A stretch of DNA of 64,000 bases from Anisakis pegreffii (taxonomy: Eukaryota; Nematoda; Chromadorea; Rhabditida; Anisakidae): contig JAPYMA010000098.1 in assembly GCA_035041965.1 (NCBI GenBank), positions 62,001 to 126,000 on the forward strand, read 5' to 3'. Shown here piece by piece: positions 22,901-37,100 of the stretch; position 1 is the stretch's first letter; the number at the start of each line of letters is the position of its first letter. Below the pieces are notes generated by a model. That model was not told the DNA's origin and ran no database searches. It saw nothing but the letters and a program-made list of their open reading frames with translations. The translations under genes were made by a program, and so were the position numbers.

Positions 22901-24993
22901 CTCTTTTCAGAAAACAATATTGAATCGATTGACAGAGAGGGATTGGTCTGAGTTGTGGAAATTTTCGATGAGTAATTTGTCGAGAATAAAAGGATGAATA
23001 GTTGTAATACAATCGCTGAGATTTAAAGAAATCGTATTGTTACAAATATTTATTTGCATTATACACGTAACGTTTGTATGCAGCATATTTTTGCGAAGTC
23101 TTATTATATCGTTGTGATATATTTAACAGTTACAGTGAGCATTGTTGAAGGAACAAAGTAAGAGAAAAGACGAGAAATAAAAGAATTTGATGATTATTAC
23201 GAGATCGCTCAGGGCGTAGGAGGTTGCTGCGCTCTCAACTGGATAGACAAGCTTTTGGTTAGCTGGATGCGAATTACACTCACTAATAGCTCATTGGTGA
23301 CAGACAGCTGGTTGCTTTATTACCACATGTTTCTCATTCTTTTCCATTTTATTTTGATGGTCTCTCTTCATCTTCTCATTCTTTTCGCCTCTTCAATTTT
23401 CATGTTCTCTATGCTCTCTCATTCTTTCCCAATTATGCTTCATTGTTTTCTCATTCTCTATTCACTACATCAACCTCTCGTTCGATACCAATCTTTCTTC
23501 AGTATCGTTGTATTAATCGTATTTTCACTCTCTTCACCCGAACACTTCTCAGAATTAGAATCGTAACTCTTCACCTTGCATTATGTTCTGAGTTTAGAAC
23601 CAGCCTGCAGTGCTGCTCATAGCAATGGTACTCTATCCAGTCGTTCAATAGAACGGCATTGAATACGTATTATATCATCAATGTATCCGTCCAATGCACG
23701 CCAATATACGTATACAACATCAAAAATTCGATTATTCACTTTGGTTCAGTTCAATAGTGCTTTCAGTTGTTTCTTATTTGTTGAATAAGGCTATTATTTC
23801 ATAACATAGTTTTGATTGTCTGTCTCTCAAGTTGCTAACGTTTCTGTTGAATCACAACAACTAACGAAATTAGTTTTCGCATTGCTAATATTATACGAAA
23901 TTTGTTTCATCAGCATGAATTGGTTCATTGTTCTATGTGAAAAACATGAGATGAGCATTTGGATTGCTTTGCGTTTTCAGTGTCGATAATTGCTGTCGTG
24001 TGCTATTAGTTCAATTTCAGTCGTGTTTCTTTTCATTTATTGTTCTTGTCATTTGTTGTGCAACAAGTCGTTTCGTTCCACGTTCATTTATCAAACTTTT
24101 CATTCCCGAATGCATTTCCCAAAAAAATGTGCAATTTTCTCGATCGCTTGAATCATTGATCATAGTTTTAATAGAGGAATGCTGTAGAGGATTTACTTGT
24201 GAAACATGAAATTCTCTAGGGATAGGGGAATATTTGCAGGCTTTACCTTTTTATTGAGGCATTTCCCGCTAGTTCAGTTGTGTTTCACTTCTTTGTCTGA
24301 CATCTAGTTTCTTTGCTGATAGTTTTGTACTTTTGCGATTCATCAGGTTTCGAAATGCACTGCAATCGTTATACGAGAGAATGCTGAAAGTGGAAAGTGT
24401 GGTCGTTTGATGCGATCCCCAAAGTTATCTGACTGCATATATTGCCTGCAAACGTTTTCGCTAATTGAAATCGACGCCTCTACCACGAAACTCGTAAAGA
24501 TGCTATCACACCGAGATGAACATAAATTAGACGCACTCTTCATTGTTTTCATGCTCCTTTTGAAATGTGCACCTCAAAAAAAATCATATTTTCTGGCCAA
24601 ATGAAAAACAATTTCCGAAATGTGTCTTCAATGCAGAGGTGGTGTTCATCATTTCATTTGCATTATGACACACATGTTGCGATTGTTTTTGTTAGATTAT
24701 AGTTCTCTACGGCTAAGCAAAAGCCAAAATCGTTCGTCTTGAAGTGAGAATTTTTATTTGTGAAATCGAAGTTTGCTTCACTCTGTCATTCTTGTATGGT
24801 ACTCGTCACATATTCAAATTAAGCAAAACATCATGTTGTATCAATTTCTTGAGTTTCTGTTCAGTAGTTCTTGGTTACCGGATACTATCAATCCATCAAC
24901 ACCTTTCCTAATTACCTGAGTTTGAGAGAAGCTGAAAAGACCGAAAAACCGCCTCCAACTCCAACTAGATTCGTAGGAGTTAAATAGCGCTCA

Positions 24994-25021
24994 CCGGGCA
25001 AAGCTTTGCCCTTTTGCCCGG
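24994..25021. repeat. GC-rich palindrome/hairpin
   Basis: CCGGGCAAA (24994-25002) pairs with TTTGCCCGG (25013-25021). Within it, GGGCAAAGCTTTGCCC (24996-25011) is a perfect 16-bp palindrome. It stands out in AT-rich surroundings. Function unknown. Confidence 0.8.
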
Positions 25022-28000
25022 AACCGAATGGTGCATCTCAGTGTCTTTGAGGTATCTGAGAGCTTAACTTTCTCAACCCAACTCATATTTTTTTAGTAGA
25101 ACATGATTTCAACGAAAATAATGACTCAAAGGTGCGTACAAAAAGGCATGCTTGCATTTTCCTTGTGTATGTGTATGTGCAAATTTAACGATCATCAAAT
25201 TCACACTGATTGGACAAGAAACATTTTCGAAAAGTGTGCACTTTATTTGGCGTGCCATTTTGATTGATTTCATCCGAATGATTTGTCAGTTTTTATTTCA
25301 TTCGTTGATTCTCATCGAATAATTTCTTAAATGAAACATATGGGTCGGTATGGGCATTGATGTGCGTTTTTGCGTGTTGTTTCGTCATGAAAACTGATTC
25401 TCTCACAAAATCACATTCATTTTTTCTCCAGCGATAATTTGCTGTGCTGTTGAATTTTAGAAATTTCTAGGTTTACTTTTCTTCGAAATATCAATGTGAC
25501 TTTTCAATCGGAATAATGAGAAATGTGATGAGGATTGAGTTGATGATCAAATACTTAAGTCTGCAATGTCTTGTTCTTGTCCTCATCGTATTGCTCGATT
25601 TGTTAAATTTATTTGCTGTCATCTCCCTGCTCAATTCCACTTCAATTCAGCCAAGAAGAACGGACTGAATGAACCCCACTTCTGAATTAATCTCTGAAGA
25701 TGTACTTATAGACTAGGCAGCAGCTAACAGTGTTCATCTCGAAGTGGATTCGCTTGTTTTTCATGCAGCAATTCTACTTGGCATTTGATTACTTGAATGA
25801 ATGCAAGTATGTCTGAAATTACAGTTGCAGATGAGTTCTTGATGCGATTGTAAATGATATCCTGTGCAGATGGGATCATTCGAATATTTGCTTATACTGA
25901 TATAGATAAATTCTTTGATTCTTATTACTGAGCACTTTAAGAAGCTTGCGCTGTTTTTGCTAGTAACTATAACGAATGATTTTAAGTGAAGGCAGCAGGC
26001 ATGTTTAGTTGGAATTTTTTTATTTGGATGTTTGGATGCCTTAAAAAACGGCAGTTTGCTTGGTACAGACTGTCTGGCTGATGATGGGATACTGATAGGG
26101 TATTTGGACATGCTTCACTAGTACAAAATATAAATTAATCGAATGATGAATTGATGTATTCCATAAATGAAGTATTGGAATGTTGAGTGAGTGAATGAAT
26201 AAATCTGTTTGCTAATGCAATTGATGAAAATATAAGAGGTATTTACTTGATTGTTGGATTGGTTCATTGATTGACCTTGACGTAATTGCCAAAATAACGA
26301 ATGCACTCATTCGAATGTCGAATTGAAATGGTAATATTCAATTGTATTATAATATTCAGATGTTTCGTCGTACGTTTACATTGAATATTCTACATTTGCG
26401 AATTTTAATTGCTTACATTATTATCACTCTTGATTGCGATGCATATCTATGATGTACGAAGTGCATTGTGTGCATTGCAACAGGTACATCTGTATGCACT
26501 CGAAAACACCGAATCAATCATTCAAATCAGTTCATATTCAGTTGAAGTTGTCGTTAACCTGCGATGACCATAACATGAGATGCATGCGTGCTTATTTGCC
26601 GAATGGATATCGTATCCCTCGTGCCACTTATCAACTCTTTCAATCAATGCAAGATGATCGATCATCTTTTATATCATTTATTATGATCGGTATAAACTTT
26701 CAATCGTCAGTGTTTCCGACAATCTCTCACCGAGGTGAAATCCCACTACTTTTCATAGGTGCATCCAAATTTTACGATTAGTTGATTCGATGGTATGCAT
26801 TTTTCTTTATTAATACATTGCCTAACGATTAAGAAATTATCAATGGACTATGGGTAATTTTTATCGAGTCCACATCTACTCAGAGCCGTTTTTAGCATTT
26901 TTTAACGATGCTGTCGGAGCTTTTGGTAGGGTTTCGTTCTGGCGGAAGTAAATTACTTCTCATTGAAACTTTGCAATTTCTTGTTGCGGTTATGGGCTGT
27001 ATTGATTTTTTTCACGTATTCGTCCCGTACTATACAATACACAGAACTTTTTACAATTTCTTTTCTAAATCAGTTTTCCCAAATTTGTTTCATTTCCTTC
27101 GAAGTTTGCTGTTTTTTTGCGGTAATATTCACGAAATGAAATTTTCGTTTTGGTAATGATATTTGTGCTTATTGGTTTGTTTGGATATGATAAAAGTGAA
27201 TCATTTGAATCACAAGAATTTTACTGTGCAAACAAACAATTGGATTTTTTGTTTGTATTTGGAATAGAATCTTTTGATAAATCAGTCGAAAAAATGACAT
27301 TTTCTGGTTCCTAGAATGCAGCATTTTGCATCATTTCGGATTGCTGAATCATTTGTGTAGTAATGCTCTGTCACATAAGGTAATGACTGATTCTAAACGA
27401 TTCCTATAAATAGCATATCGTTTCCATTTTTTTCAAAAATTATCGCTCGCTGAGACGTCATTCAGTGAACCACCGTCATAAAAGCAAAATGGATTTAATT
27501 GAAGAATCACACCGATTGTCTCTCAACATCTCAGTATTTCACATGGGATTTGTTGTGTGCTATACGATGCTCTTTCCATGTTCAGGGTAGCTGCTGTAAT
27601 GTGAATTGATTATGCATGTGATAAATTTGCTATTCTTCTACGTTCTCCGCAGTTGATAACTTCGACAGTAGAAGTACACTTACATACGTAAGCCATGAAT
27701 AAGTTGGTGTCATTCATTGAAATTGATCCGTCTTTGTTGAGTCAGTCGTTTGGTTGACGCATGGGAGTGCATGAATCGATCTCATTAAGGAGGCCATGTA
27801 CAAATTGATTACTAAATGAAACGAAAGAAGAATTATATCATTCATTCGAATGGGCATACATATTGTATGTTCACCGAAAGAATCAATCGTATGTTTGAAT
27901 AGAGTACACTTCAACCTCAATGATTCTTCGGATGAGATGATAACTACAAGTTGAAATCTGCATGAAACTTATCATGCTTATGCCGATATTTTTCATTCTA

Positions 28001-31000
28001 AGTAGAAAACTGAATCATTGTCACCTAGTTTGAAGTTACCTAGTCTGATCCACGTAATGAATTAGCTTAACTTGAATTGTTTTATGGTAAGAAATTTCAG
28101 AACAGTGGCCCATATGACCTAATATGTTTTTCTTTTAAAAGATTTTTTTGAAGACTTTCAATGTCGGCAATAATTTGATATGATTTAATCTAATTTTATT
28201 CAGAAAAATCAGTTGGTGCCAGACGTCTTAATGTTAACAAATGCTTCTGATCTTTGTTTTTATTTTCTTCCATCATGGCGATTGAGATTCATTTCATCGT
28301 CATCATCATCATTTCTTATGTTCACTGCATTCACAAATGAAACCGTTAGTCATCGTTGTTTACAACGAAGAATTTTCGCATTTTCTTTCGTTTCGTCTCG
28401 TTCATTTATTTATTCACCTATACACCAACCCAACAGCTTATTATAACTTTTGAAGTGAAGCATTACGCGTGCACCTATCGAGATGAAACAGCTGTCGCTT
28501 ATGAACTGTTTGTTCACTTTAAAATCGGTCGCTCGATTTCTTCTGATGACTTCGCCACTCAGTGCACAATTCTCAATGATTGTTGCACTGATATTCATTT
28601 CATTTATGTTTCGTTCTGTCAGTATTTTGCTTCATTTTGTTCCATTTTCTTCAACAAATGTTTCAGCAATATAAATTTGCACATAAATTTATTTTGTTTC
28701 CAACAATTTTTGTTTAATTGAAAAGCTTTTTCGTTGCCTTCATTGACCCATTTTATTCCGTATTGCTTCATTCGATTAGAATGTTTAGTCACAAATTTAG
28801 CAAAGCATTTCAAATGAAATGCCACAAATGTAGTTGCGTCCGAACATTCGATATTACCAGCCACTGTCGTCAGTTTGTAGTCTTCTGCTAGGTACAGAGA
28901 TCCTCATTGTGGATGGATTTTGCCCCCTTCAATTATTTTTGGATGGGAAGAGGAATTCTGGTCGATTATAAAACTTGATCATAGCAAAAGACCAGTACCA
29001 CTGAATTGTTGATATGATAATATTGTATTTTGATATTGTTATTACTGATATTATCACTGTGAACGGCATCATTACTGGTCTTATTATTGTTATTTTCGAA
29101 GTTTTTGATGCGTGAAATGCACACGTGTTGAGCGCAATACTGTTACGAAGCTTGCATTTGTTATTTGGATTGGTGACTGGTTCCATTTTACTCAAGCGCG
29201 ATTATAAGTGACGTTCTGTGGAAATTTTTTGAAAACCTGTTGTTGAGCTCATTTTATTGTTTGTTTTCGTTGAATTCTGTTTGCGATCGCGTATTTTTCA
29301 TGATCATTCGCTGTATTTGTCATGTTCTCAATCGATACGGAAAGTGATTTGTGTGCTTGATTGACGAATTATTGTTTTGAGTTGGTTACTTTGCTTTGAT
29401 GATGAGATATTTTTTAGAGCAGTTCTTTGCAGTTAGATGTCAAACGTATTGAAATTGAGTGCCGATATGAGTAGTTTATTATTTATGGTGAAAAGTGTCA
29501 TTTGCGGAGAGTTTGAGATTGTGGTGTCACAAATGGAGTATCATGCATTTTGAATCAACGATTGCAAGTTTTTTGCTAGAAAGGCGATCGTTTCGGTCAC
29601 TTAAATGTATTTCCGAATGGATTTCGTCAACCATTACTATTGCACATTTAACAATAAGAAAATATAATTGCGATATTCGTACATTTGATTTAATGGATAT
29701 TGTGGAAGATTTCGTTTGTAATTGTAAACTTCACATTTTAGAATATTAACCAACAAAATCATCGTATTCACATTTCTTCGAAATGCAAAATGCGAATTAT
29801 CGTATGTTAGTAGATGATTGTTGATTAACTTTTAGTTGCAATTGCTTATGAAAATTACAAACTGGTAAGTGGAAGAAGAAGGTATACTTGCTGATCGTGA
29901 GGAAAATTCTGTGCTTTTGGACGAACTCACTTGATCATCTGCTGGTTTATGACTGCAATTTCTCATTATTTTTTTAGTCTTTATCTCTTTTAGAAGCAAA
30001 AATTTATGTTTGTTGCAGTTGAGCTGATGAGCTGCTTCTCATGAGGTTTATGTATTCAGCTGAACTAACGACGTATAATTGATGAAAATATCACATATGA
30101 ATTACTAGAGAACACTTGGATTCGAGCAAAACTCATATTTTACAGTCAGTAGGGAATTATTTTGAGGCGGCGGGGAGGCAGCTCCAATAAGCTGCACTTC
30201 GTGAAACTGATGAAGCTTTAGAGCAAATCCTTGCGAAAACACTCTTTCTTATCTATTCGTATAGTATCAAATTGATCAATGTTACCAAGGAGCAGTATTG
30301 AATTTGTTGTTTTTGAGAAGCAATGAAGCGAATGGTTAAGGAAAGCATTTTAACTATTGCAGTTGAATGCTTCTCAACGTTATGCGCATATATCTTCTCA
30401 GATTCAACACCAATCAATGCCATAATCATTCAACAGCTCGATGACCTGTTTTGTTAATTAGTGAAAAATTGCCTTTTTTTGGAAACGAAAAAATCTTTTG
30501 CGTTCAAAACAAGAAATTTTCATTTATGTCCTGAACAGAGAGGATCATTTATAAGGAAGAATGTTTCAAGTATCGCAATAGAATGAAGATTATTTGTTGT
30601 CATCTGTTAGTAATGCGTGTCTGGAGTATGTTCATACCTTTTTGCATTCTATTTCGAAAGTATGTTTATCGAACGCTTTCGTGTCACTTTATTGCTTTAC
30701 TGCGTATGAACTGTACCGCACTCTAGATTTGTATGTTATTGTAACTTTTGGTTGAATTTTGCCATTGCCGCCTTCGGATGGATTCCCCGTGAAGTGCAGA
30801 AAATCCGTGGCGCAAGTCGAGATCATTACTGTTTTCTTGACATATCCTTACGATGTTGTTTATTGGGTGTTTCTTCGAATCCATATGAAATGATCCGCCT
30901 CAATCTTTTTTTGATGTGGATGAATAAATGCAGAGTGTATTATATTCGTTGTTCGGTTGCAGAAAAGAGGTCGTGAGATTGTTCGATTGGAATCGCTGTG

Positions 31001-31126
31001 GGCGGAGGTTGGGTATATATTCATTCGGTGGATTGATAGATACTTCGTGGTTGATGCTCATTGATTATTGATTGTTCAATCGAAGCGGATAGATCGCATC
31101 GAATCACCAAAGCAAATCATCAAACA

Positions 31127-34100
31127 ATGAGCAAGATATGTGCAAGAAGTGAATGCGGTAAAACCGTATATCCACTCGAAGAGCTCAAATGTCTGGACAA
31201 AGTTCGTTCTTTAATCATTTATTCATTCCTTATTTGTTTTATTCATTCAATCAGCAGTTCACTATCATTACGAGTTTATGCGCCTCTTTTATCATCAGCA
31301 TTATTTATCATCACACTGAATATCACACTCTCCCGAAGTATTCTGTTCCATTAGCATCATTATTTATGTCAAATTGATGCATTTTCTCGTCAGTAATTCA
31401 TGCATTCATCCGTCACGGAATAAACTACTTTGTAGTTAAACTAACGATTATTCAGAATGATGCAAATGAGATGGGAAATGAATCAATTTTTCTTATGCAC
31501 AAGTGTTAAAGTAAAGCCGAAATGCTAATCACATTTGCTAATAGAAAACTATACGAAGACTGATAAACGATTGACGGTCATTCTCAGTTGATGTAGATGT
31601 GAGTGTTTGATGCGGTTCTCGTTAATTTAACAAGGGAAGCGATTTTATCGCTGTTCTGCGGGCTTGTCAATCACATTCAACTACCTCAATAGCAATGAGT
31701 CAGCGATCTATATCTGTGTAAAAAAACCAACTCATATTTGTTGTTAGGTAATAAATGGTGATAATTTTTGCGCTTTATCATCACAGACCTTCAGAGACTC
31801 CATAATGATTGATGTTTGATCTGGAAGCCATCTCGAGATTAATTAGATCGTTTGATATGGAATAAGTTAGACTTCATTTTGAGCATGGGCAAGGTCAGCG
31901 GCTAACCGTATTTACAGTTGAACGATAAGATTCGAAGAACGATGAATGGAAAAATCGTCATTGAGCATTTATTTTTTTATTTTGAATTCTTTCTGCGATT
32001 TTAGTAGATCGCTGTCGATTGATTTGATGATGTGACTGACAATTTCTTAGTTGCAATCAGAATAATATGAAACGTTTGAATTGATTTCTTTGTGTGTGTT
32101 TTTTTTTGAATTTCCTTTATTGATTACAATAAATGATCTGTTTGCATGGTAGTTGCTAGAGACTGCTGATGAAATAAATGCAACAATTGAGTTGCAACTA
32201 GAAATTGAGAGATGCAGAAAAAAACGAATGGATTATCTGATGGTACGATTTCATCGTGCGTGTTTGATTATATCTTTATTTTACGAGCAGTTCATTTGGG
32301 ATTGATAGCCAATGTTGATGTATTAGGTGTACCTTTGTATGTGTATTGCGTTTGTAATGTGCAGCAACTCAATCATGAATGCATCAAGAGAGATGATGCT
32401 CGCTGATGATTATCATGAAATACTAATTGTGAAATTCCCGGAATTAAAGTGCAAATTTTTCCGCAAAAAAATTTCTATCGCTAAAATTTTGAAAAAATTT
32501 TTCCCTTAACTACGACTCTATGCTTTGAATGAGTGAATTCTCTTTTTTTTGGTATCACAGCAATCAATGCGCTCGCTCAGTGATGAATAATGGTTTGGAA
32601 AAAAGTCTGACAATAAGCGATAATTCTCCAAAATAAATTTTTAAATAAACTAAATGATTGTGAGATTGGTATAGATCTCGTAAATACGGTGTACTGATTA
32701 TCTTCTTCCTTTTCTAAACTAAATTCTTATCATATCGGTTCGATGATGCTCAGATGTTTGTGTTTGTAATGTGAATTGATTTGATTGATTCGATATGAAC
32801 GAATATAGATCCAACATCCAAAAAAAAACGCATCCAGCAGAAAAAAGAGAGCATCTGATAAATCAGATTATTGAGACTGCAGATGTGCACATTCACAATT
32901 CATATTTGTGTACGCGAAACAATTCCTATGATGATGGTGACTGTTTAACACGCATGTGCACTGAATGCTTTTTACAAAATTATTCGTTGAGCAGACAAAA
33001 TTTTGGGGACTCTTATTTAGACTGCGAAAACTTTCACCCTTTCCGAGCATATGATATGAGCAGATTCAAATGATGACAATTGATGGAATTTGGATTATGA
33101 AAACGGTAAACTATAGGTATGGCATAAGCAGTGCTTCAAGTGTACAGTATGTGGTATGACGTTGAATATGAAGAACTACAAAGGGTACAATCGGATGCCG
33201 TATTGTGAGCCGTAAGTCTTGAATATTGCACAGTATTTGTGTTTGATTATTACATAATGATATCGCATGCTAGATCAACATTTACTCCAATAATGTTTAT
33301 AATTTCGTGATTGTTTTGAGCACAAAAATATTTGACAGTGAATCGGAATAAACCTCTATTCATACTGATCGTTTTTCTTATCATATATCCATCCATCTGA
33401 CTCACGATCAGACAATTCAAGATCAGCTAATTTCTCTTAATTCAAGCTGTACTAAGCAATCAGTTATGTCAGTTTGATACATAGCGAAGCGATTCGATTT
33501 TTCAGTCACTACCCGAAAACAGTGGCATCTGTAGTTGTGGATACACCAGAAATGCGACGACTGGCCGAAAATACCAGGTTACAGAGTCAGGTCAGTCTTT
33601 TCAGACGTCGTCATTCATACAACTTCTCATTCAGAGAATCTTTTTTACACCGTGCGATTTCATGTAACTTTTATGGTCTTGATTGTGCCAATTATGATTT
33701 GTGAATTTGCTTAGTGAAGCTTATACATCGATGTTGTTGTAGTTGCTTATTACTGTTACACAAGCCCTTCACAGTCTTCGGGAAACCAAAATGAAACTGA
33801 GAAATTTCCGAAGGGAATTGTGAGAATCGGTGAATATTCTAAATCTTTTCTTCTTTCTTTTCGCTGAAGTGATTGATTGTTAAACGAAAACTGATTTTTC
33901 GAAGCAGCGAAGTAATGTTACAGCAATAATCAGTTTTATATCACACGGTTGATAGATATAGATCATCTTGTGTTTACTTTCTGATGGATACGAATATGTA
34001 AGCAAGGTATTTGTTGAGTGCGATGTGATGTTGTTGTACGATTGTTGCGTAGCTTTGAATTTGTAGAGAAATAGCTGGATAGAGGAGTGGTGGTATAGCT

Positions 34101-37100
34101 ATTGGATATCGCAAGTAATGGCTAAAGCTGATAGTGCATCCCACGAGATTCTTTCACCTAAAATATTTCATCAACATCGATAGATAATGACTGAATAGTA
34201 AAGTTAGACGTTCTCGCACAATTGAATATACGCAAAGTGTGTACTTCTATTCGAACACAACGAAAATATTAGATGAACTGTCACTCAACTGTCAACAAAC
34301 AACCCATAACACAACTACTAACTGTTCAATAGCAGAACCAGCTTAAGTGGAAGGTATCGAGTGAATAAATCAAAAAAAGAACATCGAATTTCGTGATCGT
34401 TTATGCGATTTGGGGTGCATTCAGTGATACTTCAACGACTCTCGGTTCTTATTTCGGAATGTAATTTATGTGGTAATGTGAATTGGGCCATAACGATTGT
34501 ATATGGAAAGAATAAGAAATGGCGCTCGCTCATAGGATGGCTATTATGGGAAAGAGCAGTAGTAAGCTAAAAATGCGCTGATCATAATGCTTCATGGAGC
34601 ACTTAAAAGGTTTATTATTGCTATGATTCGAATGGAAATTGTATGACTTTCTTCCTGACACACAGATAATTTCATCTAAACAATGGTTTTTTAACGTTCA
34701 GGTGAAATATCATGAACAATTCGAAAAATCGAAGGGACAAAAAATCGAAATTGCTGATGATCCAGAATTGGCACGTCATTTGCGAAACACAAGAGTTCAG
34801 TCACAGGTGAGTTCATCTACTTCTATAAACACATCAACAAATAACTTAAGCGAGATTATTTCAAAACCCAAGTATCGAAATAATGTCCAGCAATTGCGTG
34901 ATGTTTAGGCATCGAAAAAATATGATGAATTCAGCAAAGCGTAAGAATATCTTTACTCAGCCTAAGCTTGAGTCTGGAAACGATTCCATATTCCCTAAAC
35001 TGTGAGTTGTTCTGGAGCAATATCATATTCAGGTCGCGTATCATGGTGAGTTGGAGAAGAAGAAACTTCAAGATGAGATTCGACCTGCAGCCGAACAAGT
35101 TTCCGGAGCTGTTGCAGACGCAGTAGATGGGCAAAGTGAGTTATTATTATTCCCAATTCCAGTACAATTCTTCCTAACCTCATCAGCAACCACAATTGCC
35201 ACTGCTAACAGTTGTAGTGTTGATGGTGTTGAATTCGTTGATAGTAATAAGACAGAATCTGGTCCTTCCTCGACACCCTAGAGTAATGACCAGTCATAGA
35301 ACCCTTTCAAAATTTATATTCCTTAAATGTTTTTATGTGAATGAAAACATTTCTACGTGTATTTTAAGCGATATTTTTGTTTTCGTTTTGTGCCACTTTT
35401 AAAGAGTTTGGTCGATTTTCATTGCTCAATTCACTTTTTAATGTACGGATCTCGATTTTCGAGTTCAGTTCTTTTTACTTGCATTCTTGAAAAGCGAAAG
35501 TGTTGTGTTGATTATAATTTGCTATGTAATTAAAAGATAGTTCATGCGAATAGTTTTATTTTGTTCAGCCGGCTCTTCGTTGCTCACTTATTGTCTCATG
35601 TTATAATTGTATCTCGGAGTATATCTCGTAATCAGGTGGTTTCGTATTTTCATTTTCAATGATTTTTCTTCAAACTTCTTCGAATTGAAAGAGTTATGCG
35701 TCTGTGATCTGACTCTTTCTCGATCTGAATCTACCTCACAATTCTTACCTACGCTGCTTGGGTAAAAATCGGTTGTTTGGAAACTAAATTAATCCATTAT
35801 TCCAATATGACATTAGCTAATCAAATATCTTTCAAGAGTCAACTTATCGAACTTTGTAGATTCATCTGCAAAGTTCATCATTGATTCCGTTTCTCTCGGT
35901 GATTTTTTCCGGTGTTTTCCATATTTTCACCAATATATTTCTTAATGAATGCATCATTGTTGTTGATGTTGAATAAGAGTGGCTGTAGCGTATAATAATT
36001 GATTGATTCTCACAATTGTTGTGTATGGATCGGGATATGATTTTGCCATGAAACTTGATTGTATTCAAAAGTCACTTTGAGTGTGATGTTAGTTTACTTA
36101 GTTTACTCATAGCATAACTTTTAACTGGGATTCATGTAATGTTCATTCGAAACATTGTAATTTTTTCGTTGGAGAATAATTTTCGAATAAAACAAATCTT
36201 GTGAATAAATTGACGATAGGATTCATATTGTCCCGTTTTTCGATGATTAGCGAGTGATGCAGTGCAGTGTATACTAGTTGAAGCGATCAGTAGAAGACGA
36301 ATGCTCGATTAGTATTTAACGTTTCTGGAAGAAAATGTTTTGTCGTGTTGTTGCCTGGTAGCATTTACCGTCAAATGGATACGTACATATCTTCTCGGTT
36401 AACTCGTCTCGTCTCGTTTTTCTTCTTCTTCACTCACCAACTAACATCTGAGATATTGAGGGCTCGCATCGTTCTCTGATGAATATTATCTCGAGCAATT
36501 CACTAATGTTATCAGCGACTACTGCGTCGTAAAACTCAAAAGTTCTCTTTGGACTGTTCAAGGGTCCAATTTCTTTGTGGTGCATTCGAAAGCTGTTCGA
36601 AGCATCAGTTCGGTCCAACATCGACTGCTGATTGTGAAAGCGTATTTTATGATGATTTTGACCACCGCGGTTGACTGGAAATAGATTTAAATGCATAGAA
36701 ATGTTGCGCGTTCTGGCCTGTTGTTTCGTGTTTACTCACGTTCGCCGTACGTTTGTGTATGAAGTGAATTTTTCAAAAGGTAATCGTTCTTCAAAGAATG
36801 AATGCATCTAATTCGTCTGTGTTATGTACACATTGTGATGAAAATTCATTGATATGTTAACTTGTTGTCCATTGTAACACTTTTGTGTTGTCATTGCTTA
36901 CAGCTTGATGTGAGTTGTTTTGTAATGGTAACGATATCGTTAGGATATCATTCACTTTTATCCTATCTTACAATTAATGATGTTCTCTTCAATATCCTCA
37001 CTAACAGCCTCGTAACCCAAGGGCAAATTTACAAATTGCCGTCAAAAAATGTGCGCTGAGGTCTCATGAATGCCGCCTGATCACTGAAGGAAATCACCGG

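Larger units (their letters stand above)
18875..31126. other. Gene-poor 12-kb region
   Basis: No multi-exon gene could be assembled on either strand. ORFs over about 80 codons (for example 25761-26111 minus, 26434-26781 plus, 23255-23566 plus) lack splice context, motifs or even composition. The last is a pyrimidine-rich stretch read as Leu/Phe/Ser. One better minus ORF (19591-19992) and one GC-rich palindrome (24994-25021) are listed separately. The region may hold upstream control sequence for the LASP-type gene. Confidence 0.5.

Noticed and set aside
23255..23566. 103-aa ORF rich in Leu, Phe, Ser and His
   Set aside because: It is a pyrimidine-rich stretch (TTCTCATTCTTTT-type) with no splice context; the composition mimics a membrane protein.
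25761..26781. ORFs of 116 aa (minus) and 115 aa (plus)
   Set aside because: No motif, no splice-site context and uneven composition; consistent with chance ORFs in a long intergenic region.
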